The notes below the pieces were generated by a model. The model saw only the letters and a list, made by a program, of their open reading frames with translations, searched no databases and was not told the DNA's origin. Below, piece after piece: positions 41,601 to 51,800 of a DNA stretch of 64,000 nt. The first letter of the stretch is position 1, and every line of letters begins with the position of its first letter. The DNA is from Phoronis australis (lineage: Eukaryota > Phoronida > Phoronidae), in the NCBI GenBank assembly GCA_002633005.1, contig NMRA01000063.1, positions 730,427 through 794,426 of the forward strand. The letters run 5' to 3'. The translations under genes and the position numbers were made by a program.

Positions 41601-44484
41601 TAATTTCCCACTAAGTTCAAACAATACGCTTTGCTAATAAGATTTCTAATTTCCAGTTTACAGTAAATGAAGTGTAATCTTAAGGAATACATGGAATATT
41701 ATCTCAAACCATGTCGCTTACGCAAACCTCAGTGTTTTCTAGCTGTCCAAACTGAGCCCCAGTTCAGGCAACAAATATCAAAACATCAGACTTGTGTTTA
41801 TTTAAGTCAGCATTTGAGGTCAAACATAGTCAGTTTGTGTCAATCTGGTTTGGACTTAGACTAAGTAAAACTCGTTGTTAATAATACGAATGTCATGCGC
41901 GCACCCGCGGGGTGGGTCCGTTGGGGGGTTCGAACGAGCCCCCCATTTGGCGAAGTGGGTAAAAAGGTCCGCCTCAGAGAAACCAAAAGACTGAGAAAAT
42001 GAGACAAAAGTCCACTAAAAAGGCGCAGACGCACAGTTTACAGTTCTGAAGGTGGTACCCCGTCTTTTAGTCCTTCTGCTTTTTTTGTTAGCAAAAGGTC
42101 CACTTTATCAGAAATCGAGCCCCCCATATTAAAGGCTGGGACCGCGCATGAATGCTAACCCAAACCGTCACAATCCAGCTGTTGCGACAATTTAAGTGAG
42201 ATGTGATTAGCGTTTATAGACCTTACTACACCAAGGCGAGGCTAGGCGCTTTACCTCGCGCGCCTTTTCCTAATTCTGGTGGCAGCAAGGTTCACCCAAG
42301 CCAAGCAGCAAGTCGAGCCTATTCACAACACACCGAGTTCACTGAGCGAGTAAATTTGTGTTCCTACATCAGTCTCCTTTCATCTCTGGTAACGAGCTTG
42401 AGACGCACGTATCATTTGTCTGTTATCCGGGACATATGTCGATCATAAATTATGTCAGTACGGTAATGCGCTGTCTGCAGGTGACAGCGATGAGTGGGCT
42501 CAGTGTACTTTTTAAACGCAACTAATAAGTCACTGTACCACCATCCGAATTTTGAAAGTTAAACTAATAGTAGATAATATAAAATACTTACACCAAACCA
42601 AGATTAGTGACTAAATTGGCTCATGTTGAAAATTCATTAGTTTATATCTAAAACGATGGGGGTAATTTCGATTTTCCACCTTTTTATTTTCAAGCTTGAG
42701 AGTGCTGGACATTGGCTTCACGGGAATAAATAACTCCGAGGCAGAAATTCTGTTGCCTCATTTGGCCACACTTAGTCTGTTGACATTCTTAGGACTTAGA
42801 GGAAATCGTCTGGAGAAGAGCATCATCAACACTCTGACTACGGTAGGTCCCACTCACATGGTACCGTCGAATTATCTTCACCTGGTAGGAAGTCTTGATC
42901 CTATAGGAATTCCTATTCGATCCTATGGATCATTTTCGTTAGAGTACTCTTCATGCAAAAAGCATGGCATTATCTCGTAGGCCAACAAAAGCACAAGGCC
43001 AAGCGACCATCTCTGACTTTTATAATTGGGCCTTATTTCTTCTGCTCCCTGATTTTCTCTTAAATTGTTTTTGCCTAGAAATTTTAGAGCTGTATCGTGA
43101 AATATCGACTTCTACAACAGCTGCTTGACAACTCTAGGCGAGCCGACTCTTGCACGAGACGGTCTGCCACTTGCTGACTGTTTTACAGCGGCCAGCGCCA
43201 CCTGTCTGGACAGGGGTAAGTGGTACCTGGTCAATCCTACAGCAATGAGTGTCACTAGAGGAGTCCTACCCTTGGACATGAAGTGACGACTGCCATCAAT
43301 ACCTGCCTTGCGTCGAGAAAAATAAATTCACAATCAGTGCTCTCTTTGAAAATATATCCAGATATCTAACCTTTTTAGCAAGGTACTAGACTAAGTGCTA
43401 CTCTTGGACTGTGAAGAGCGTCACCTGGTAAGTCCCACTGTCGGACAGTGCCGCCAGGTCAAATTCACCGTTAGTAAGTCCTAGTGTTGGACTAGCTGAG
43501 TACCACCTGGTGTTATTGCTACAAGTGTAATTACAACAGTAACCAATCACTAGCAGAAAACAATTCTGAAGTATCTGCATACGCACTACCAAAGAGCAGG
43601 TTGAAACTCATTTTTCAACTGCGCGATTTGTGAATGTGTGCTGAACAGAGGGAAACAGATGGTCACAGATTAATTATAGTTACTTTTTATTACAGTTACT
43701 TGAGGACAACAACAAGTTCCAGTCTCTNTGCTTGACAACTCTAGGTGAGCCGACTCTTGCACGAGACGGTCTGCCACTTGCTGTTTTACAGCGGCCAGCG
43801 CCACCTGTCTGGACAGGGGTAAGTGGTACCTGGTCAATCCTACAGCAATGAGTGTCACTAGAGGAGTCCTACCCTTGGACATGAAGTGACGACTGCCATC
43901 AATACCTGCCTTGCGGCGAGAAAAATAAATTCACAATCAGTGCTCTCTTTGAAAATATATCCAGATATCTAACCTTTTTAGCAAGGTACTAGACTAAGTG
44001 CTACTCTTGGACTGTGAAGAGCGTCACCTGGTAAGTCCCACTGTCGGACAGTGCCGCCAGGTCAAATTCACCGTTAGTAAGTCCTAGTGTTGGACTAGCT
44101 GAGTACCACCTGGTGTTATTGCTACAAGTGTAATTACAACAGTAACCAATCACTAGCAGAAAACAATTCTGAAGTATCTGCATACGCACTACCAAAGAGC
44201 AGGTTGAAACTCATTTTTCAACTGCGCGATTTGTGAATGTGTGCTGAACAGAGGGAAACAGATGGTCACAGATTAATTATAGTTACTTTTTATTACAGTT
44301 ACTTGAGGACAACAACAAGTTCCAGTCTCTTCAGCGAATAGACCTACGCAACAACGTTGATATATCCACTGTGCCCAAATCATTTCTTCAACTATTGTTA
44401 CTGAGATGGCCACTGGATGTTTCTCAGCCTCCACTTGCCGAATTGGCACAGGGAATAATGTGTGTGGAGGAGTATGAGATATAA
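38388..44484 (+). CDS. Leucine-rich-repeat protein gene (four exons recognised, at least one missing)
   Basis: Recognised exons are 38388-38612, 40018-40318, 42695-42842 and 44299-44484. Exons 1-2 join in phase 0 and the last two join in phase 0. Exon 2 ends in phase 1 while exon 3 needs phase 2, so an exon of length 3n+1 between 40319 and 42694 was missed. The product has a charged N-terminal region and then LRR units: MTELNLQGYIV..LP; LRVLDIGFTGIN and LLTFLGLRGNRL; LQRIDLRNNVD. It ends CVEEYEI. The LRR spacing suggests the 26-29-residue type. No signal peptide, NACHT or other domain seen. I cannot assign an orthologue. It is convergent with LARP7 (1.27 kb between stops). Confidence 0.75.
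38613..40017 (+). other. LRR gene intron 1
   Basis: Contains a two-copy ~57-bp duplication at about 39880-39985 (aaatggttcgcttctagaag). Otherwise nothing recognisable. Confidence 0.6.
40018..40318 (+). CDS. LRR gene exon 2
   Basis: Acceptor gaatttcag ends at 40017; donor gtaaac at 40319, phase 1. It encodes LYQEKKEEEESGFNFLIDD, a helical segment (KLIQQLIRIIKEKE), a basic linker and the first LRR strand MTELNLQGYIVHGTLPAIIS. Confidence 0.72.
40319..42694 (+). other. LRR gene region with undetected exon(s)
   Basis: Phase mismatch demands at least one coding exon here, but no LRR-like segment was found by eye. It contains the MITE at 41894-42150. Confidence 0.5.
41894..42150 (-). mobile_element. 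257-bp MITE, copy 2 (inverse of 14609-14870)
   Basis: Ends CATGCGCGCACCC and ACCGCGCATG. The inside matches the reverse complement of the copy at 14609-14870 (for example gtgggtaaaaaggtccgcct, and agactgagaaaatgagacaa followed by aagtccact). Flanks AATGT/AATGC suggest an imperfect target duplication. Confidence 0.8.
42695..42842 (+). CDS. LRR gene exon with two repeats
   Basis: Polypyrimidine tract and acceptor tttcaag end at 42694. One base plus 49 codons encode LRVLDIGFTGINNSEAEILL and LSLLTFLGLRGNRLEKSI, ending TLTT; donor gtaggt at 42843 in phase 0. Confidence 0.78.
43122..44330. repeat. 602-606-bp direct duplication joined by a single N
   Basis: 43122-43727 and 43729-44330 are nearly identical (one 4-bp indel at about 43172, GACT present or absent, and a few substitutions), separated only by N at 43728. 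The duplicated part includes the start of the LRR terminal exon. Most likely two overlapping allelic contigs that were not merged. Confidence 0.9.
44299..44484 (+). CDS. LRR gene terminal exon
   Basis: Acceptor tattacag ends at 44298. 61 codons and a TAA encode LLEDNNKFQSLQRIDLRNN, TVPKSFLQLLLLRWPLDVS and CVEEYEI. The phase matches the donor at 42843. Its first 32 bp also occur at 43696-43727, where the copy is cut by a single N. Confidence 0.75.
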   Translation, partial: LLEDNNKFQSLQRIDLRNNVDISTVPKSFLQLLLLRWPLDVSQPPLAELAQGIMCVEEYEI

Positions 44485-45755
44485 AACTGACTGGTGAAGA
44501 TGTCACTGACTTTTGAGCTAACAACCAATTCAATGTGTATTTGGTTACTCCATTAACGTCCATATTAATACCAAGGCACAGCTTGTTATTTATAATGTGT
44601 TCAGTCAACTGATTTTTTACTCAAGACAGTGCATCCCAACCAAGAGATTTTAAGTTCAAAATTGCAGCTTTAATATTGCGATCATCAAATGTAATCATAA
44701 GTCCTATACTCATCTCTAATTAGTTCCAAATACAAACTGAAAGAAACTCATCTTCAGTTCAATACTACAACAGAATAGAAAATGTAAAAAAATAAGTTGG
44801 ATTTCGATTTCAAAGATGGATTTTGAGTGTTGATGAGTTATCATTACTTCCAGTTAGAGAAGTCTCTTGTTACAAATGACAAATGACTACCAGCTAAACT
44901 GTAAGTTCTAGTCTAGCTAAAAGCCTGTAGACAAGAGAAGGATCTAACCATATGTCTAGCCTAACCATATGTCTAGCCCAATCATCTGTCTAGCCTAACC
45001 ATATGTCTAGCCCAATCATCTGTCTAGCCTAACCATATACTATAACAAAGTCTAGCCTAACCATATACTATAACAAAGTCTAGCCTAACCATATACTATA
45101 ACAATGTATTTACTGTCACACTCATCTCACTGTTAAAACGCATCCTTTTTTTCAAAAAAACCAACCTTTACTAATAGGCCTCTTATCATAATGAAATTGG
45201 TCTTGTCTCATTCTTTGTTCAGTTTAGAAGAGATCTCAGGACTGTTCAGAAAGAACAGACAATTCGCAATTCCTTCACACCAAGCTCATAATATTTTCAA
45301 GTCACACAGTTTCCTGAAATTTTAAAAGCTTAGTCTGAAAACATAAACTTTAAGTTCTTCATGAACCCAGAAATTACTTACTTTTTTGACAAAAGAACAA
45401 TTTGAGTCTAATTTCCCACTGATAAGAAGTTTAAGTCAACACAAAGCAAGCGTATAACACAGCTTTAAGGAAACTACTCCATGAGTACCTTAAAATGTAA
45501 TCAAGGTAGATTTCACATTTAATGCTTTTATCAACTTACAAAGTTTACAACACTAGTGGATGGCTGTGTACAAAATAACAAAAGTATGCTGTAAAAAGAA
45601 AACAAATGTGCTCGACAGGTGTGAACCATTTTTTTCACAAAACAGCACACTAAACGTTTCATAAAAACATTTATAAAACACAATCAGTACTTGGCGTGAA
45701 CAAGTGATCAATCAGTCTCTGTCTCCACAACAGTACTTGGCGTGAACGTGGTCAA
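44485..45755. other. Intergenic region between convergent LRR and LARP7 genes
   Basis: Contains a ~17-34-bp minisatellite (tctagcctaaccatat and tagcccaatcatctg) at 44950-45110 and the candidate LARP7 poly(A) signal. Nothing else recognised. Confidence 0.65.
45518..45523 (-). terminator. Possible LARP7 polyadenylation signal ATTAAA
   Basis: On the - strand ATTAAA occurs about 233 nt after the LARP7 stop. Common variant signal; unsupported by transcripts. Confidence 0.35.
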
Positions 45756-45770
45756 TCAGTCTCTGTCTCC
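45690..45770. repeat. Two ~38-bp copies overlapping the LARP7 stop
   Basis: cagtacttggcgtgaac, then gatcaatcagtctctgtctcc, occurs at about 45687-45726 and again at 45731-45770. The duplication covers the last LARP7 codons and stop, so the terminal codons (GDRD, TGA) occur twice; the upstream copy in gene orientation is the one used. Confidence 0.8.
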
Positions 45771-45845
45771 AAAATGGATATGCTTCCTTTGTAAAGAACC
45801 TGTCCCAGCTCCACCAACAGCTAACTTCTCAGCTTTTGCCAAAAT
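45756..45845 (-). CDS. LARP7: LARP7 terminal exon
   Basis: Acceptor ctgcag precedes ATTTTGGCAAAAGCTGAG. 29 codons and TGA encode ILAKAEKLAVGGAGTG and RKHIHFGDRD. Human equivalent LITKAEKIRLAK...KHIRFSEYD. Confidence 0.9.
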   Translation of the reverse strand: MLAKAEKLAVGGAGTGSLQRKHIHFGDRD

Positions 45846-48800
45846 CTGCAGCACAAGACATTTTTATACTAGACCAAAAACTCAGTTTTGTCATCACAAA
45901 GATCAATAGTCAATCCAATAACTACTACATAGCAGATGTATTTGGACATTAGTTTTTTGCAAGAGCAAAAACTTTTAGCTTTGTCATAAACCTAACTGGT
46001 AAAGTCAAACTACTTCCTCATACTAGCATCAAATAAGAAAGCGTATGAATTATATATTCTGTTTAAAAAGTGTCTCAGACATTCAGAAATATATTTAGTG
46101 TTAAAAAACTGTAACTGGAGATTAGTAACAGTTCCAAACCAATGTTATTGCTTACAACTAGAGCAACGCACAACGCAGACTATTGATAGGCACCCACCAT
46201 GTGCATCACACAGCCCACATACAAGAGACAATCATTATTTTAGACACCTACTACCTTCATTGTGATTCTTCATTCAGTTTGGATGAGAGGAAGATGGGCA
46301 ACATACCGTGTGCCAATCTCAACAAGGCACAAATACTTCAAGGACATTTTAACAATCATGCAATTAGTAAAGACATGAAAATGTGCCCCACTTTCTAAAG
46401 CAAGAGTTTTGTTTTAGGCGACAAAAATACATTTGTGCTCAGTCATTATCACATTCATAGGTAAACATTTATCGAACTTCACAACGATCCTGCAAGGGGT
46501 TACGGAGACTATGGAAGGTATAGCCACCAAAATAATTACATCCATCTGAACATTAACGTCAGATTTTGCTTTCTTCATAGCAACACTCTGAAGATACATG
46601 TATAACAGTAAACATCAACAAAATAATAGTGCCTCTGGGGGGGGGGNATAGTGCCTCTGGGGGGCATAGTGGTAGTTGAATACAACTGAGACTTGTCATT
46701 GTCGTCAACTTAATAGAAAAACACTTGTATAATTTCAAAAAAAAAAACTGTAAGAGGTTAAAGAGATACAACCACGGACAAACAAAATAAAAACAAAATA
46801 GCCACTTGGAGGCACCACAGTAAGTCAGCTCCTCTGAAAATCCATGTCAGTCGTAGTCTTGTCAACAAGGACACATTTGACGATTTCCATGATTGTTTGA
46901 CAGAAAGAGAGGCAAATGCCAAAAATAGACTCGAAAATAATATGAACATCCACTTGGTAGAGCAGAATACGTCAAATTTGTACAAAAATGAGAAGTGACG
47001 TCATCTTTTTCTTTGAAACCTGTTTGTCAAATTTCAAGGAAAGATAGAGGCAAATGTAAAAAAATAAAATTGCTGCTAGGGGGCACAGCAGAAGTTGAAT
47101 CCGGTCAAAACCTGTTGCCCTCTGTCGTTGGTTTCATATGAACAAACCTGCCAAATTTCACAAAATTAATGTCCTCCAAAGGATTAAGTACAAGCAACCG
47201 TGGACGCAAAAAAATAAAATTACTCCTAGGGGACATCAGAGTAATCAAAGCCGTCTGAAAATCAGGATCAGTCGTGGTCTTCTCATCAAGAATGCATCTG
47301 CCAATTCTCGAAATATCTCTTGATCAGCTGGGTATATTAAGCGGCGGATGCAAAAAACATTCAAACATTTTTTCAATGACCACCAGGTGGCGCAGAATAG
47401 GCCAAATCTGTTCGAAAACTGGAAGAAACCTATGAACTAAATTTCATGAAAATCTATAGTGGAGTTCCAAAAAGACACAGAGGCAAGCATAACAAAATAA
47501 AATTGCCACAAAGGGACACGGAAGTAATCAGATGGGTCCTAAAGTTATTGTCCTCTGTCCTGAGCTTCCTAGGAACACATGGTCTGCCATATCTCATTAT
47601 GAACCTAAAAGATATACATCGGCGGATGCCAGACAATGGATGTCAGACGCTCAAACAGAGATGACAGCAATATGCAACCATATATAAAAAATGCATGCAC
47701 ATAAAAATTACTTTTAGTCTACGTACCCAGGCAATACCCCTTACGTAAAATATTGCAAGATTAGTTCAAATATTTAGAAAAGCTATAACTCAACTCCCAA
47801 ATCATAAAAAAATATTTTTGTAGAGGGACGAGCCAAGAATTCAAATAAAATATGTAACTCCATGGTACGGACACTTATTGAGGCAAATAACAGTATTGTT
47901 ACATTGCTTCTAAAAAGATAGGAGTCACCGCCATTTTTCGTGTGCAGGACTGTCTCATTTCTCAACGTCTATCAATGCAAAGACATGCAGGAAGCCATTT
48001 CAAGCCAAAATCGTTATAAACAACGGCATATGATTAGATGTACTAACAACACATTGTCAACCAAGGCACCTAAAATTCTTTACCCTTTGTCAACAGAAAT
48101 ATATTGATACAAAATGTTGGTTTATGACTTTGACATGTATTTCAGAGGAACACAAGCCCAAAATTGCTGAGGACTTATGTTGGAGAATCTGCAGCTGGCT
48201 ACACTGCAAAATGAACGTGTGCTCAGTGTGACAAAATATAATGCTTGTTGCTGACTATTAGGAATGCATAGAACAAAGATGTAGTTTGCATGTTAAAGAC
48301 TTCCACCGCACTAACTGGGTAACGTGGAAATTGCTAAATTTAAATTGAAATTAGGTACTAAGTAACCAGTATAGAATTGTCCTGTCTAAGCAATTAATGA
48401 GTTAACTTCACTCAACAATTTTATCATGAGTTTAATTACGAATGCTAATTCCCTACATCAAAACAAAAACAACGCTGAGCATTGAAATGCACCCAAGATA
48501 GCAACGTAAACAGCATAATTTGCTTCTATGGGTGTTTTTAGTATTATAAACATGGTCATTAGATGGCGTATAATGCATCAAACCTGTATGTCAGAATGTT
48601 ACATGGATGTCAACCAACTAGTTGCAAAGCACACGCCACCTTGCGCAATACAGAAATGGTCCAGGCGTTATCAAATCCTTAACAAAACCTATTTGCCGTA
48701 TTACACGAAAATACAAAGTGAACTCTGAAGATACAGATGTTAACACAAAAATACTTTCTACTAAAGGGGCACATTGATATTTGGTTCAGTTCGACATTTG

Positions 48801-51800
48801 TTACCATTTGTTGTCGGTCCATAGAAACATTTCTTTAATAACAATAGCAACGGGTAGCATTGAAATGCACCCAAGAATGCATTGTAAATGCTGTGCTTCT
48901 AGGGATGTCTATTTGTATCATAAAAAGAGCCACAAGATGGCACAAAATAGGTCGGATCCATCTGAAAACGCGAACATGCCATCATTTCCTTACTAGAAAG
49001 CTATTTGCCAAATTTCATAAAAATCTGTGAAGGAACTTCAGAGCAACAAAGGAAAATGGCAAAAAAATGAAATTGCCACCAGGAAGCACAGCGTTCTTTG
49101 GATCCGCCTGAAAGTCGTCGCCTGTTGTTAACTTCATATAAATACACCAATTAAATATAATAAAGATCCTGCTGTGGGTTTAGATGATACAGCTTTGTGC
49201 GCAAAAAACTGCCACTAGGAGGCGCCACAGTAGTTGAAGGTCTCACGTCAATTGTTCTCTTCACACTGCGAACATATACGCCAATTTTCAAAATCATCCT
49301 CAGAATGGCTTGGTTGATAGAGGGGCACACGCCAAAAAACACTCGAATAACCCCAAAAATTCCACTAGGTGGGGCAAAATACCTCAAATTAATCCGAAAA
49401 CGGGAGGATAGCATCATCTCACCAATAGATGCCCATATTCCAATTTTTATGAAAAGCCATTGAGGACCTTTCAAGATACAAAGGCAAATGTAACAAACTA
49501 AAACTAGCACTAGGGGGCACACGGGAAGTCAGATCCGTCCTAAAGTCATCGTCGTTCGTGGTCAACATCATACCAATACACACACAAAATTTAGTAAAGA
49601 TCCTGCAGAGGATTTAAGAGATACAGCCATGGGCGCAAGAAAAAAACTGCCACAAGGATGCACCACAGTAGTCGAAGTCGCCGGAAAATGACAATCAGCC
49701 ATCCTCTTCATAGTAAGAACATACATGCCAATTTTCACAGTCTTCCTCAGAGCGGTTCAGTTGATAGTGGGGCGAATGCAGACTCCAAAAACAGTAACAA
49801 GAGCAACGCAAAGCATTGAATTGCGCCCACGGTGTGCTTTTAGGGCTGTTTATTAGTATCATAAAAATGGCCATTAGATGGCACAAAATACATTGAATCC
49901 ATCAGAAAACTGGTATATGCCATCAAACCTATTTAAAAATTTTCATGCAAATTGGTCAAGGAAGTTCTGAGAGACCGAGGAAAACAGAAAAAACGAAGTT
50001 GTCACTTGTAGGCTATGGGCGCAAAAAAAAAACAACTGCTACTGGGAGGCGCCGCAGTAGTTGCAGTCATCGGAAAATCATCGCCAACCGTCCTCTTCAC
50101 TAACAACACAGATGCTAATTTTCACAACTATCCTTAGAGTGTGAGTGGTTTGGTTCATGGAGGGGCGGTTGCCAAAAACAGACTAAAAAAACAGAAAAAA
50201 TGGCCACTAGTTGGCGCAAGATATGTCGAATCCATCCAAAAACAGGAACACGTAATCGTTTCAATCGAAAGCTATTTACCAAATTTCATAAATATCTGAT
50301 CAACAGCTTCAGAAAAACAGAGAAAAATGGAAAAAAATAAAATTACCACTAGGGGGCACAGTGTTATTCAGATCTATCTGAAAGTCGTCGTCATTTGTTG
50401 TCAACTTCATATCAATACACTTTCTAAATTTAATAACGATCCTGAAGAGGGTTCAGGAGATACAGCCATGCCGTCAAAAAATACATGCCACTAAGAGACG
50501 CCACAGTAGCCGAGGTCATCGGAAAATCATTGTCAGCCATCCACATAAGAAAATACATGCCAATTTCCAAAATCATCCTTAGAGTGGTTTGGTTGACAGA
50601 GGAGCACATGCCAAAAACAGACTCGAAAATAGTAAAAATGACCACTAGGTGGCACAAAATACTTTGAATCAATCCAAAAACCGGATGATAGCATCAGCTC
50701 ACTAATAGATGCCTATATGCCAAATTTTATGAAAATGCGTTGAGGACATTTGAAGAGCATACAGAGGTAAACGTAAAAAACTAAACTTGCCACAAGGGGG
50801 CACACTGGTAGTCCGATACATCCGAAAGTCGTCGTCGTCAATTGTTGTCAACTTCATATAGATACACTTGGAAAACTTAATAAAGATCCTGTATAGCATT
50901 CAGGAGATATATTCATGAGTGCAAAAACAAACAAAACCGCCACTAGCATGTGCCACAGTGGTTGAAGTCGTCGGAAAATCATCGCCAACTGCCCTCTTCA
51001 AAGTAAGAACATATACGCCAATTTTCACAATCGTCACCTTCATAGGAACACATCATAGACTACCAAATCTCATCAATATCCTGAGTGCGGATGCTGGACG
51101 CCTGGATGCCCAAACAGAGATGACGGCAATATGCACCCACATAAAAATATGTGGGCGGATAAAAATGGCCACTAGGTAGCTTAAAATACCTCAAATCCAT
51201 CCGAAAAAAGGATAGCGTCATCTCCCTAATAGATGCTTATATGCCAAATTTTATGAAAATCCATTGAGGACACTTGAAGATACAGAGGTGAACATAAAAA
51301 AATAAAATTCCCACTACGGAGCACACCAGTAGCAGGGCTCAACACTAACGGTTGCCTGATTGCCTGTGTACATGTAGATTTTGCGTCAAGCAAGAGGAAT
51401 TTGAAAAGTACCTGCCCGATGGGCAAGTTAAAAAGCTGGCCGCATAGGCAAGTAGATCCCAAGATTGTCTGCTGGACATTTGCTCCAAAGTTACGAACGC
51501 CAACACAAACATAAGTACCGTATAAAAACCCCCGGTGACCATCAAAGGAACTCCCGTCTTCGAATGAGCACCGTAAGGAAAATTGAATGAGTGCGATGCT
51601 GCGTGCACAGATGACGCCCGCAGTCACATCCTTTCTATTCTCTGAATGAGCCTTGCAGCTTCTGAATAAGTTGTCACAGTGATACTACTGATCGTCTGCA
51701 CTCTGGCAAAATGTCCAAACAAGGAAGTCTGGACGGCTTTCTTGGTTTAGTTGCTAAAAACGACCCCAGGAAGAATCAAAGCAACAATATGAAAAGGAAA

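Noticed and set aside
43126-43216. Extra LRR-gene exon (CLTTLGEPTLARDGL frame)
   Set aside because: The frame is broken by a 4-bp indel in the duplicate copy, and the flanking LRR exons already join in phase without it.
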